Both the position numbers and the translations under genes were made by a program. Shown in pieces: positions 10,532 to 22,102 of a stretch of 64,000 nucleotides of DNA (positions are counted from its first letter, which is position 1; every line of letters starts with the position of its first letter). The notes under the pieces are model-generated. The model was given only the letters and a program-made list of their open reading frames with translations, was not told the origin of the DNA and did not search any database. This DNA comes from Ryuthela nishihirai (lineage: Eukaryota > Arthropoda > Arachnida > Araneae > Heptathelidae), in the NCBI GenBank assembly GCA_038380435.1, contig JAWZYU010000019.1:19803801-19867800 (forward strand), in the 5' to 3' direction.

Positions 10532-11420
10532 GTGGCGAATATGAAATGCTCATTCTCAATTACGATACATCTTTGGAGCAAAAAGTAGCATTTCTGTGAC
10601 AATGGGAAAGGGCAGATAAGGATCATAGATGATCTGTTTGAGAGAAGAAAGACTAAGTTATTTCGTAGTAGAATATGTAAATATGATCCTTGCTAAGGGA
10701 AGCAAAGATATTCTGATATTTCATCAACGGACATCTTTTGATAGAATTTCCACCAATTGAAAGGCAGGGATCACGATACATTTGGGACCGTCAAAAAACG
10801 TAGGTGTGTAAAGTTGTGAAAAAAAACTAAAAAAATTATATAATGAGAAGTGATCTTCAGTGTGAGATTTGTTCAGTAATCTTAAAAATAAGAAAACTCA
10901 TCGGAGCGAGTTTAGTGAACTTTTTGACCATTTGAGAAGTGCATGTGATTAAAGGTTGTTTATGTTTGCCCAATAACAGTTTGTCTGATTCTTGAAAAGA
11001 TTGAGATTATTTAACGATATCTTTGAACTGCTGGCGATAAAGTTCACCACGTTAAATGATTAGATCGTTAGATTGAAAATTCGCTAGTTAGCACAAAAAA
11101 AAACACAAACGCGTCGTGTCCCTTAAGGACAACTTATCACAATTCACGACTGCAAAAATAATTGTTGATTAAGGAGGGATCTGACACAACTCAAAACGAT
11201 TTTTTATCTCTTAAATGAACAGTTACGTTTCCACCACAGATGTGGTTAACAAGAAAAAATCTTTGCTCTTAATGTGAATTTCAGCCTCATACACTATCAC
11301 GAAAATTCCAAATCGTTAACACGAATACACTATTTTACAATATTCATTTAAAGTTTTGTATTTTTCACTTTTTGGGCCTCTAACACACATTACATTGCGA
11401 AATGTAATCGGACACTTCCA
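10532..11420. other. Non-repeat AT-rich stretch
   Basis: No element, RNA gene or coding frame is recognised. Confidence 0.4.
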
Positions 11421-11822
11421 TGTTGTGTTGTTTTACCTCTGAGCTGCACATTTTTTGCGCACAATGGGCTAAATGGCCAGGTCACAAGAACCCCAAAGGC
11501 TCAGAGAAGGTTGGGGAGGGGGCGCACTGTACAGCTATTGGGGAAAGAAACCCCGTGCGTTCGTCCGTGCGTATTCTTTAACGTGCACCGGGTATGACTC
11601 TTCCGGTCAAGAGGTCAAGGGGCCATGGTTAACGCCCCAGCCGAAGGACCGCGGTCTTTCCAAGTCCATTGATGTCCCTTACTAAGCGAGGGCAGGGCAG
11701 TGTGTGTGCGTGGGGGGTTGGGGAGGGGTTGCGGAGATGATAAATATCAACGATGATCCAGCTGGGATTCGGAACTGCAGATTATTGCCTGGCTCACTAC
11801 CGATTGAGCCACCTCCGGCCCC
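11421..11822 (-). mobile_element. SINE-1, old copy
   Basis: A nearly complete but diverged copy, with extra bases near 11690-11740 (a g/t-rich insertion gtgtgtgcgtggggggttgg). Confidence 0.85.
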
Positions 11823-12135
11823 TCCACTTTCAGGTTATGTTAATGGGCAACGCACATTTAATAGCAGACGCAGCTGCCACACTCTTCTTAAAAATTTTCT
11901 ATATGAAATAATAAATATATTAAATAAAATGAATGAATAGTAAAATTTTGTTTCATATTTAGTGTATCTACTTTGCCATTCTAGATTTTCCAGGATCTAA
12001 GGCTCTCGGAAAATTATATATTTTTTGGGGGGAAGCAAAAAGAAAAATTAAAAAAAAACTACTTTAGTTCTTTAAGTTTTAGGTTGCAGGTTTTTTAAGT
12101 TCCCTAACTTTATTTTCAAAGAATCTTTGAATCTG

Positions 12136-12348
12136 AGCCGTCCCGTGGCCGAGTGGTTAGCGCGCTTGGCTACTGATCTACGGGACCTGGGTTCGAGCCC
12201 CGGATAAGGCATGGATGTATTTGTCGTTTTTCTGCTGAGGTCCTGCCATCCTCTCAGACCTTCTACTACGGCATATAAACTGACAGGCTCCTGTCAGACC
12301 TCTGTGGCAAGCAGCTGCTTGAGGGGGTATTTATTTTTATTATTTATT
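12136..12348 (+). mobile_element. SINE-2, full length
   Basis: The best full copy: head tggccgagtggttagcgcg, B box ggttcgagcccc, body tttctgctgaggtcctgcc, tail gcagctgcttgagggggtat. The 10-bp TSD tttgaatctg lies at 12126-12135 and 12349-12358. The TGGCCGAGTGGTTA A box is typical of class II (Leu/Ser) tRNAs. Confidence 0.93.
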
Positions 12349-12358
12349 TTTGAATCTG

Positions 12359-14239
12359 GCTTTCCATTTACATACCTTAGCACTGAAATGTTACTTTTTG
12401 TAATGCAGTATAGTACAAACTAATGGGAGATTCAAAAAGTCTGAATTATGGTATCTTATTAATATCTACCCAAACCCCCATAAAAAGAATTAAAACAAAG
12501 AAGTTCAAAGTTTTCAGACAGATAACAAAGTGAAAAACATTCTGTTTGTTTTAACGAACTAAAAAAAAACCGTCACCTGAATAATGACTTCACTGCAGGT
12601 CTGTAACCACTGTGCCATAATTGCAAGCAAAACACGAAACTGCTGATTTATACCCCCGCCCCCCCATTAGTGATCTGACTACGACGCGCATTCTTAGATC
12701 AAGATGGATTCTACATTGAGGTCTGACAGCCGGAACTGATGTCACATATTTCAGGAGAGCTAATCTCGAGACGACAGACGCAACACAGAATGAAGAGTCA
12801 CACACACGCACGTGAGAGATTGTAACATCGATTAAACTCCTCTTTCGTGAATTACAACTCTTCCTTTTTGTTACCTACCACCTCAGCTTGTTTTATTCTT
12901 CGTGAACCCAGAGACAAACAAGGGAGGTTTGGGACTAGAAACCAGGTGACACAGGGGCCGAAGGTTAGGGGCCCCGTGATGACTTCGTCAGTCATATGTA
13001 ATCCGTTAGCCAACGATTTCTAATCACAATCTTGAGTGCTCTACGTACCGTTTCTGACGCATCGTATGTCATCTCTGAAATCTTATTACTCATGCCTTCT
13101 CGAAGTGCGCCTCCTGACCCGATACTTCGCCGTCACACAAGGTCCTATGAGCCAGCGTGCCTGTCATTATCTATGCCCTGTTCAGTGTTGGGAGCTTTCT
13201 GATTGGTGGAGCTGTCTCATGTAGCTCGTGATGAATTAGGCGGGCGGCGCCCTGTAGCGGCTGTTTCCCTTACTCTAGTGTCAGGTGAACGAGATTATGT
13301 CCGCTGCGACTCATTCGACGTTGTTTATCGTCTCTAGTGTTGCGTCGGTACTAAGGTCACGGACGGTGGACGGCAGTAAAGGTCAGATAACTGCGTTAAA
13401 GTGCAAGCCGCTCTGATTTTCACCTCTCTCGATCAGCGTCGGAACGAATCATACGCTCGTAAAATCTTCAGCCTCAGAAAGAAAGCACTTTTCCATCTCT
13501 TACGACTCCCTATTCTAACGCTCTCTTAAAGCTTATGTCCCTCCCTCAATTCCAAAATTTATTCTCAATGCCCATGACTCCCCTACCCCTCGCAAATTTA
13601 TTCGCATCAACTGTTGTATGTCTGGAATGCTTCCATACTAAAAAAATAAGTGTGAAACTATAAATTTATGGTAAAATGCAAAATGAGAGCTTAGTAATGT
13701 CCCATTTACTTTCGTTCCAAGAAGCTTTCAGATTCCTTAAGCCGGTAAAGTACACTTAAACATACAGCTTATTCTTTCAGATAATTTTTAATTTATCGTA
13801 TTAATTTCATAACTCTCTTGTGAGAGTTACATGCATAATATGTAACATTTGTAGGATTAATTAGCTCATTTTTTCTTTTTAAAATGAGTTTAATAAGCTT
13901 TTTTTAAAGCAAAATTTCCCTTTCATGAAAAACAAAGTATCAGAACATCTGATTTAAAATAACTGTTAAAGGCAAATTTTCGTATTTTTGACTACCTATT
14001 TTGCATTTTTGACTTAAGTACTTAAGTCAAAAATAACCTAATTTTCAGTACTTAAGATTTTGATTCGAAGATCTCTGAAATTCAGCACGCCTTATTATTA
14101 AAGCAGTCGCATCATATACATAAAATATCTGTTTCTTTAGTTAAAAAACACCTTTTAAGCAGCGGCTTGCCACAGAGAAGTGTCAGCAGTTTGTCATTGT
14201 TATTACAATGACTCCAGAGAGACCAGTCCCGACTGCCAT
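12359..14239. other. Longest repeat-poor stretch of the left half
   Basis: About 1.9 kb without known repeats. The interval 12900-13480 is richer in G and C than the flanks, and the opposed open frames there (12590-12811 minus, 13036-13224 plus) show no recognisable domain. A host exon cannot be excluded. A 30-bp perfect palindrome lies at 14005-14034. Confidence 0.4.
14005..14034. repeat. 30-bp perfect palindrome
   Basis: Two 15-base arms, atttttgacttaagt and its complement, meet with no spacer. Related fragments (tatttttgact, cagtacttaag) flank it. Confidence 0.85.
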
Positions 14240-14252
14240 GACTCCAGAGACG

Positions 14253-14636
14253 TTGTTGTTGTTGTATCTCTGAGCGGCCCTTTTTTGCACACCACGGACT
14301 AAATGGCCAGGTCACATGGACCCCGAAGGCTCAGAGAAGGTTGGGGGAGGAGACTCACTGAAACAGCTGTTGGGAGACAGACGGTAGCCTCCCGTCAAGG
14401 ACATCTAGCGTGTTCTTTAACGTGCACAGGGTATGGCTCTCCCGCACACGGGGCCACTGCTTAATGTCCCATCCGACGGACGGCGGCCTTTCCAAGCCCA
14501 TCGGTGTCCCCTACTGACCGTGGGCAGGGCGGAAAATTATGCGGAGATAAATCTCAACGCTGACCCAGCTGGGACTCGAACCTGGGAACTACAGATTAAG
14601 AGACTGGCGCGCTACCGACTGAGCCACCCCCGCCCC
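14253..14636 (-). mobile_element. SINE-1, full length
   Basis: TSD gactccagagacg (13 bp) at 14240-14252 and 14637-14649. The target carries several copies of catgactccagaga. Confidence 0.93.
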
Positions 14637-14837
14637 GACTCCAGAGACGAGATCTCCATGACTCCAGAGAGAATGTGAAGAAAGCTAAACCTCAAGAGAA
14701 ACGCAATGTCTTAGTCAGGTTTCAAATGCACATCTTTCTTCCCTATATTCTTGAAGTTTTTGTTTTAAGAAATCAAGATTCTCAACTGTCTGCTTATGTT
14801 GACTGTTCTTCCGGTATTATTAGCTCTTTTCAAGTTT

Positions 14838-15533
14838 TACATTTTTAAATGTGTAGCTGCTGACAAGAATCTTTGGCTTGATGACCTGGCTGACAAAGCC
14901 GAGGAAGCAGTTAGGCTGCACAACAGCAGAGAGCTGTACCTGATAGTTGTTAATGTTTTTTGTGGTTGAAAACGGACAGGTATACAGGGATTGAAGGATA
15001 AACAAGGTAAGGTTATAGAAGGTGAGGATTCTGTCATGGCTAGGTGGGCTGAGCATTTCAGTGATGTTCTAAACAATGTGGTTAGATCTACTCCCATTGT
15101 TTGTAATGATAGATGCATTGGTGGCTTTAATGTTGGCCCTATAGAACAATCTGAAGTTAATTTGGCTGTTTCTAAACTTAAACTTCATAAATTCCCAAGG
15201 GTAGATGAAATTATTACGAAAATGCTTAGAGCTGGGAATGTTTCGGTTACCACATGAATGACTGAAATTTTGTATATCTTTTATGACAAAAGCATGGTTC
15301 ATAAGGATTTTACTAGAGCTCTTATTATCCGTATTTTTAAAAAAGGTGATCTTGTAATAACTATAGGGTATCAGCTTAGAGTACAACAGTTCTTGTGATA
15401 ACTGTAGGGGTATCAGCTTACTTTCTATTTCAGGTAAAGTTATAATGATTGTGCTTAATAAAATTATGAATCTGGTTGATAGGCAATTTCGTGATGAACA
15501 ATGTGGATTCAGAAGTGGTAGGGGATGTGTAGA
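14838..15533 (+). pseudogene. LINE-A copy 1, 5' part of RT region
   Basis: Broken reading of an RTE-type LINE ORF2 between endonuclease and reverse transcriptase (RT). Visible pieces include LADKAEEAVRLHNSRELY and, at 15030-15085, MARWAEHFSDVLNN, a block well known upstream of the RT domain in RTE/BovB-like elements. Further on is a CGFRSGRGC motif at about 15498-15524. There are stop codons, and a short duplicated stretch at about 15358-15420 repeats ataactataggg and tatcagctta. The 5' end, endonuclease and ORF start are absent, so the copy is 5'-truncated. The RT continues after two insertions. Confidence 0.85.
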
Positions 15534-15745
15534 TCTAATGGAGGATTGGGAAAGTGTTTAATGGGATATTTTTATTAATTCTTATACAAAACAGAAAGAA
15601 ATTTTAATTTTTCTCTTAAAACGACAAGGTTGAGTTGCCATTACCAAATAGTGGTAAAAGGGAAATCGTTGCTGTCAATGTCAAGTTCTAGATCAGCGCC
15701 CTCTGCTTCGAAAACTTCCAATTTCTACCGTGAACAGGATAGCTT
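15534..15745 (-). repeat. Dispersed repeat E inserted in LINE-A
   Basis: The reverse complement of this segment matches 19540-19586 plus 20487-20645. It interrupts LINE-A between the CGFRSGRGC block and the FVDFKKAFDSVDR block of RT. Confidence 0.75.
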
Positions 15746-15803
15746 TGTTGATTTCAAAAAGGCTTTCGACTCTGTTGATCGTCATAATTTGTGGTTGATT
15801 ATG
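15746..15803 (+). pseudogene. LINE-A copy 1, RT motif A
   Basis: Encodes FVDFKKAFDSVDR, the RT motif A with its first catalytic aspartate. It ends at the left TSD of the SINE-1 insertion. Confidence 0.85.
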
Positions 15804-16190
15804 TTGTTGTTGTTGTTTTACCTCTGAGCGGCACTTTTTGGCACACCATGGGCTAAATGGCCAGGTCACATGGACCCCGAAGGCTCAGAGAAGGTTGGGG
15901 GAGGGGACCCACTGGAACAGCTGTTGGGAGACAGATGGTAGCCTCCTGTCAAGGCCATCCAGCGTGTTCTTTAACGTGCACAGGGTATGGCTCTCCCGCA
16001 CACGGGGCCACGGCTTAACGTCCCATCCGACGGACGGCGGCCTTTCCAAGCCCATCGGTGTCCCCTACTGACCGTGAGCAAGACGGGGAGTTTTGCGGAG
16101 ATAAATCTCAACGCTGATCCAGCTGGGACTCGAACCTGGGAACTACAGATTACGAGCCTGGCGCGCTACCGACTGAGCCACCCCTGCCCC
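15804..16190 (-). mobile_element. SINE-1, full length, inside LINE-A
   Basis: Young copy flanked by the 12-bp TSD tggttgattatg (15792-15803 and 16191-16202). It lies antisense to LINE-A, within the RT domain. Confidence 0.95.
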
Positions 16191-16745
16191 TGGTTGATTA
16201 TGAGATCATATGGTATACCTGACAAATTAGTTAACATAATGAAAGCTCTCTATAATAACACTGAGTCGTGTGTGAGAGTTGGTAAGTCTTGTAGCAATTG
16301 GTTTAGCATTACTTCTGGTGTTCGACAAGGGTGCATTTTGTCTCCTTTTCTCTTTAGTTTGGTTATTGATTATGTTATGCGAAATTCATTGCAAGATTTT
16401 TTTCCTTAAATGGTCTGTAGGTACTAAAATTTCTGATTTAGATTATGCTGATGATTTAGCTATTTTGGCAAATGATGTTGATGAGATGAACTCTTTCATT
16501 CGAGCTGTTGATGAGACTGGTAGTAGAGTAGGTTTGGTTATAAACAGAGAGAAAACTAAAGTGATGAAAATTGGTCAGGCAGGCTTTGATTCAGTTAATC
16601 TGAATGGTTGCAGTCTTGAGCAGGTGTCACAGTTTAATTTTCTTGGGAGCTATATAACAGATACTGGTGATATGCTGCATGAGATTAACAGACGAATAGC
16701 GATTGCTGCAGGAACTTTTAAGAATATATGGAGAGCTAGCAAATA
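16191..16745 (+). pseudogene. LINE-A copy 1, RT motifs B and C
   Basis: RT core of an RTE-like LINE. Visible: RSYGIPDKLVNIMKALYN, then motif B in ITSGVRQGCILSPFLF, and after a frame change motif C in DLDYADDLAILA at about 16438-16473 with both catalytic aspartates intact. Thumb-like sequence follows, with FLGSYITDTGDMLHEINRRI. One frameshift at about 16390-16410 breaks the frame. The copy is cut at 16745 by LINE-B and resumes at about 18691. Confidence 0.92.
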
Positions 16746-18690
16746 AATTTAATGCACATTTCATAGAAGTTAACCAGGGGTATCAATATACTACAAATAA
16801 TTTTAATACTGAAATTGACAAATATGTAAACCATAATGATAACGCAATGGTTCTGTTTGAAGCAGATAAAACGGAACTAAAAATATAATATCACAATTGA
16901 ATAATAATAAATCCTGTGGTTATGATGAAATAAATGCCCATATGTTAAAAATTGTTTTTAAATATAAACCTCATATTTTTGCAAAAATTGTAAATTTATC
17001 TTTTTCTACTGGAATGTTCATAGATGCTTTAAAAATTGCTAAAGTAAATCCAATTTACAAAAAAGGAAAAAATACGGATTTTAATAATTATAGAACAATT
17101 TCCATACTCCCTATCTTTTCAAAAATAATTGAAAAACTCATGAAAGAGAGATTAATGAAATTTCTATCAAAATATAATTTCTTATCAAATAAACAGTTTG
17201 GATTTAGAGATAAATTGGGTACAGAACATGCTATGTTACAACTTACCGGCAACATCTATAACAGTGTAAATGAACACAGGAAAACTTTAGCCTTATTTAT
17301 TGACATAAAAAAAGCTTTCGACACAATAAATCATGAAATTTTAACGCAAAAATGAAGTATAATAGGAATAAGGGGACTTGCATTCAATTGGTTTAAATCA
17401 TATTTGCAAAACAGGAAACAATATGTGGCAATAAATAAACTGGAAAGTAATATGCTTGCTTTGAATGGCGGTGTACCTCAAGATTCTATTCTTGGACCAG
17501 TATTGTTTTTAATATAAATTAATGATTTTTGCAATTTAAATTTATTCGGCAAAATCACAGCTTATGCGGATGACACAGCGATAGTGTCTCTCGACTGAAA
17601 CTAATAATGAGTTGGTGATCAAGATAAACAATGACTTAAAAAGCATAAGAAACTGGTTTAGTAGTAATAAACTGCAAATAAATGTGGATAAAACAAATTT
17701 TATCTGTTTCGGCTTACTGAATACAAGTAAAGAGGTTGTCATAAAATACCATAATTCTGGTTGTAATTTGGTAAATGGTTGTATATGTAAAACTATTGAA
17801 CAAGTTGAAAGTGTTAAATATCTAGGCATTTATGTTGAACAAAATCTAAAATGGAAGAAACAAGTAGAAACAGTGTGTAAAATATTAAGATTTTTTTTTG
17901 TATAAGTTATATTATCTTAAATCATGTTCTCATAAGAAGTTGTTAATTTTAGTTTATTTCGCCTGGGTTCACTCAATTTTAAGCTATGGAATCACTTGTT
18001 GGGGGGGGGGGGGAGATTATATATCAAACCTATTCCCTCTAGTGAAATTGCAAAATAAAATTGTAAAACTAGTTTCAAATAGCAATATTAGTAATGTAAA
18101 TTATCATTACATAAGCAATATTACCCTTGAGAAAGTTATATTTATATAGAAGTCTTTTGTTTCTACATAAAAACAACAATTGGATCGAAAAACGGTTCAT
18201 CCCATACGATACCAGATGTTCCACAAACATGTTTCATGTTGTGAAATCAAAAAAAGAAATCATGCATAAGCATTTCAATTTTATTGCGCCAAAATTATAT
18301 AATTTTTACCAAATAGTATAAAAGAAGAAAAAAGTGATAGTAATTTTAAGAAAAAAAACAAACTTTTTTTGGTAAATACTGAAGATATTGAAGATGCTTT
18401 TAATGTAATTTCTTAGTTTTTTTATCCATTTCCAAAGATTTTCGTTTACAGTAGAATTTTGTTTTTGTAATCTGTAAGAGTTGTTTTGTAACTCCTAGAT
18501 TACACAGAAATACTTGTAAAATGTATGTTTGCGTCAGTTTTTTTTATTTTTAATCGTTTTTTTTTTCAATTTTATTTTATATTATTTCCTTTTGCAGTTT
18601 CCATCCAAATTTGATGGCAAATTTTTGTGTGTAATGTTTCTGTAAAGGAGTACGGAAATAAATATATTATTATTATTAAAAAAAAAATAG
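16746..18690 (+). pseudogene. LINE-B, Jockey/CR1-like RT, nested in LINE-A
   Basis: A 5'-truncated non-LTR retrotransposon. From about 16897 the frame gives SCGYDEINAHMLK, then the fingers block NYRTISILPIFSKIIEKLM, QFGFRDKLGTEHA, motif A in LFIDIKKAFDTINHEIL (about 17300), motif B as GGVPQDSILGPVLF (usually PQGS; here Gly to Asp), and motif C ITAYADDTAIVS at 17555-17590. Thumb and C-terminal blocks (VKYLGIYVEQNLKW, SILSYGITCWGGG) follow in shifted frames. The 3' end is aataaatatattattattatta plus poly-A. At least three stops or frameshifts are present. It splits LINE-A. Confidence 0.9.
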
Positions 18691-19175
18691 ACGTATACAC
18701 TAAAGACTAAAATTAGACTATAATAATTTGATTATTTCCAGGGTTAGTTATGGTAGTGAAACTTGCACACTTTGTAAACAAAATAACAGGAAACTAGATG
18801 CTTTTGATTCTAGATGCTTACGTAGTAATTTAGTGGTTCAACTTTGTAAATAATGATGAGGTTAGGCAAAGGAGTCTGAAATCTCCTTTAAACAGCATAT
18901 TGTGCAAAGAAAGATTCCACTGGTTTGGCCATGCTGCCCGTATGGATAATTATAGATTGGCGAATAGGGTTATGAACAGTATGCCTAAAGGCCTCAGAAA
19001 GAGGGGGAGACCTAGGATGAGGTGGGCAGACAATATGAAACAGGACCTTGTTAGAATTGGTGTGCAGTGGGCAGATGCAGCAGATGAAGCTCAGGACAGA
19101 TATGCTTGGAGAACTAAATTGCACAATCTTGTTGGACCTCCGTAGCCCATGACTGCTTGAGGATGATGATGATCA
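18691..19175 (+). pseudogene. LINE-A copy 1, 3' end
   Basis: Resumes LINE-A after LINE-B: SRVSYGSETCTLCKQ and RKLDAFDSRCLRSN, then an open frame at 18900-19145 with RFHWFGHAARMDNYRLANRV and GRPRMRWADNMKQDLVRIG, the usual C-terminal block of RTE-like ORF2. The stop is followed by ggacctccgtagcccatgac, tgcttgagg and an atg-repeat end (gatgatgatgatcatg), as expected for RTE 3' ends. Confidence 0.9.
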
Positions 19176-19539
19176 TGTTTAATTTGATTTTTTTTCACTT
19201 AGTGTAAATCAGTGGTTATTTTCATTGCTCTAATCATGTATATAAAGAGGGCAAAGATCTAGGGGAGAAAATGGAGGAGGGATGGACAAATAACTTTATT
19301 GAATAGGAAGATAACAGAACTCGGTACCGGTATTTTTTTTTAGCTCGTTTCAAAAACTAGGTAATGTTTTCTCTTTGTCGTCTGTTTATCGATAGTTTTT
19401 GTTTTTAGAGATAATTCAAACATTGTTTTTGGGTTGAATAGTTATTGACAAAATATTGCGATTCCCATTTCTCTAATCTCCCAATAGTTTTCATAGTGCT
19501 CTCTAACAATACAAAGCTTTAAACGAATACTGCAACCAA
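19176..19539. other. Non-repeat stretch or outer part of repeat E
   Basis: No recognised content. Repeat E may extend into it from the right, since the LINE-A-inserted copy of E is probably partial. Confidence 0.3.
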
Positions 19540-19586
19540 TATATTCATGGTAGAAATTGGAAGTTTTCGAAGTAGAGGGCGCTGAT
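19540..19586 (+). repeat. Dispersed repeat E, left part
   Basis: Contains tggtagaaattggaagtttt and agggcgctgat, matching the reverse complement of about 15690-15740. It is cut by an LTR whose 5-bp TSD ctgat ends at 19586. Confidence 0.75.
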
Positions 19587-20481
19587 TGTCATGTCTCTCC
19601 AACTTATTTATTTTCATTTATTATTGTATTTTTATCGCATTTTTGTTGTTGTAAAAATATATCTGTGTAAAAATATATTTATGGAAGTGCTGATGTGGGA
19701 ATGTGACTCATGAGCTGTTGTTCGTGTCTGAGCTGGCTGACTTGAGTAGCTCACCGGACGGAAGGCACTTTTACGACTAGCCTCGTGCGCGAGTGCTAGC
19801 GCAAGAGACAAGCGCGGCAATAATGAGCAACAGTCTGAGAGTCGCTATCAAACAGGAAGGACGTTTGAACACTCGTCAAGGGACGCCGCTCTTGCCCCAA
19901 ACAAGATCCCTTAAGGAGAGGGTTCGGTTCTGTGTGATCCAGTTTATAAGCAAAGATTGAATATCCTTTGGCCGAGTTTGAGGTCTGTAAAGAGAATCTC
20001 ACTGTATGAAGGTTTGCAGTAGCGTAATAATAATTTGTTTCATGCAAGGGGTTACAGTAAAGCCAAGGTACAGGTAATTTTGGATATTAATTTAAACGTT
20101 CAAATGGCTTGATGCCACTTGAACGTTTAAATTAATATCCAAAATTGCCCACGGAATCGAGCTCATCCCCAGCACGTAATTGTATATAAATGTAAATAAA
20201 CTGTGCCATCCATATACTACTCTCGTGCTTGAAGTGTTGGACATATATCTACACATCGCTTGGCGCAGCAAGTCTGAGGTGTATGTCGGTACGGGTGTAA
20301 CAATCCGCGAGCCTGTGATTTCACCTAAAAAAAAGTGAAGGTAATTTAGGGACTAGTTGATCTCCTCTGCTAAAGAGCGAAATTTATGTCGTCTAGCCCA
20401 GCACGACATTCGGCGCAGTTCAGTCCGCAGCATACGTAATTACACGTGACGAAGAAAGAATCTGCATTCCCCACCATCACA
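19587..20481. mobile_element. LTR-like insertion (solo LTR candidate), 895 bp
   Basis: Begins tgtcatg, ends ccatcaca, and is flanked by the 5-bp duplication ctgat (19582-19586, 20482-20486) inside repeat E, whose two halves align contiguously elsewhere. TG..CA ends with a 5-bp TSD are the signature of an LTR retrotransposon. No protease, RT or integrase is visible, so it is best read as a solo LTR. It carries tgtaaataaactg and a long hairpin. A tggcgcag motif near 20260 resembles the start of a primer-binding site, so a non-autonomous element is an alternative. Confidence 0.65.
20076..20146. repeat. 33-bp inverted repeat hairpin
   Basis: Arms 20076-20108 and 20114-20146 are complementary with one mismatch and a 5-base loop (ttgat). 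It lies inside the LTR-like insertion. Confidence 0.92.
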
Positions 20482-20486
20482 CTGAT

Positions 20487-20760
20487 CTAGAACTTTCCAT
20501 TGACAGCAATAATTTCCCTGTTAGCCCTAGTTGGGAATGGAAACTCAACCTTTTCATTTTAAGAGAAAAATTAAAAATTCTTTGTTTTGTACAAAAATTA
20601 ATAAAAATATCCCATTAAGAATTTTTCCAATCATGATCATGCATTAGTTCGAATTTCCACTGTTAGACGGCATTAAAAGACAAACGAAAACAACTTCATT
20701 CTGTTTGAAAATGAGCCCATATTCATTAGAAGCGATATGTCAGCTGACTGCCCATTACAT
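20487..20760 (+). repeat. Dispersed repeat E, right part
   Basis: The first about 150 bp match the reverse complement of 15534-15690, including aagagaaaaattaaaa and aaaaatatcccattaa. The section around gcattagttcgaattt (about 20642-20750) also resembles 60510-60610, linking E to F. Confidence 0.65.
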
Positions 20761-21256
20761 TATTACCAACCCGCAGCTCATTAGAAAAGAACTTATGACT
20801 CATAAAACAAATCATCAATACACTATCTCGGACTCATTTCTTTAAATTTTTTGGCGAAACATTTTTTGGTGCCTTACTAAACGATTTTGTCAATTCATAG
20901 TACTCATTAAAAATGTATATTTTTGTTTTTTAATCAAGATATATACTCTATTTTAAACGAATCAAGAGAATATTCTTTTTTTAAATTCATTACTCTTTAT
21001 AAATTCGTTTTTAGATAGAGAATTTTTCTTGCAGCTCTTTAAGATCATAGCTTTCTTCCTAGAGGAGCTTTCTTCCTAGAGGTTCTTTACCTAGTTTGGG
21101 TTCACTGGGCCTATATTATTTTTACATTTTTCTCTGACATTTTTTTACGAAATTGTGGAATTTATATTTTCTCCTTTGTTCCACAAATCTTTAAATAAAT
21201 GTGCTCTTTACAGGTTTTTGTCTCTTTCCAGTTATTTAAATTATCCAAGGGTGGGC
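20761..21256. other. Non-repeat AT-rich stretch
   Basis: Has a local direct duplication of gctttcttcctagagg at about 21050-21082. No gene is seen. Confidence 0.4.
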
Positions 21257-21267
21257 ATGGTCACCTT

Positions 21268-21472
21268 AAAATAAAAAATAAATACCCCCTCAAACAGTTG
21301 CTTGCTACAGAAGTCTGACAGGAGCCTATCAGTTTATATGCTGTAGTAGATCTGTGAGGATGGCAGGACCTCAGCAGAAAAACGACACATACATCCATGC
21401 CTTACCCGGTGCTCGAACCCAGGTCTCTTAGATCAGCAGCCAAGCGCGTTAACCACTCGGCCACGGACAGCA
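21268..21472 (-). mobile_element. SINE-2, full length
   Basis: TSD atggtcacctt (11 bp) at 21257-21267 and 21473-21483. Tail complement taccccctcaaacagttg is on the left and head complement taaccactcggccacgg on the right. Confidence 0.92.
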
Positions 21473-21483
21473 ATGGTCACCTT

Positions 21484-21965
21484 GCCTTCCTCTACATCCG
21501 GCACCGCATATGAATAAGATTTTATCCCAATCAAGTTATCGTTAACATTAAAATTTGCGAGTTGTTTAGTGAAGACATTAGGACTAATTGAAACAACTTA
21601 CTGGATGTTTTAACGGCTATAAATGAGAGATGAATGCTACGGAGGAAAAATTCGCCTTGAAATGATGTTAATGCTCTTGATAAAACGTGGTACGGCAACA
21701 TCTTCAGGTTCTTTAGTCTGGAGTATCCAAACACTTCGCTCGAAATGCTGCTGTTGCACTTATTAGAAAATTATTGACTTTACCAATAGCTAGGCGTCAG
21801 ATGGGGGCAGTTCATTAAAACGTATCAAAAAATTACTTGCGCTGGCTGACTACATTTAATATGGAGCAGCACTTAAATTGACTCCAATGCAATTTTTCAC
21901 GAGTCTGCTAAAGCAAACTCAACAAAAATCAGATTTCAGAAGATCCAAGAAAAATTCTTTAGGTT
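21484..21965. other. Non-repeat stretch
   Basis: No gene or element is recognised. The 67-codon minus open frame has no motif. Confidence 0.4.
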
Positions 21966-22090
21966 CGCTTGTTTTACCTACAAGTGATACTTTTTCTCAC
22001 ACAATGGGTTAAATGACCAGATCACAAAGACCCCAAAGGCTCAGAGAAAGGTGACACCCTAGACAGCTGTTAGAAGACAAACGGTAGCCT
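21966..22090 (-). mobile_element. SINE-1, old, part 1 of 3
   Basis: Tail-side third of an old minus copy. It is interrupted by two later SINE-1 insertions and continues at 22487 and 22966. Confidence 0.8.
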
Positions 22091-22102
22091 CCCTTCAAGG
22101 TC

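Noticed and set aside
12136..12215. tRNA-Ser/Leu gene on the SINE-2 head
   Set aside because: The head is class-II-like but is followed by SINE-2 body in every copy and lacks a closing acceptor stem, so it is a SINE promoter and not a tRNA gene.
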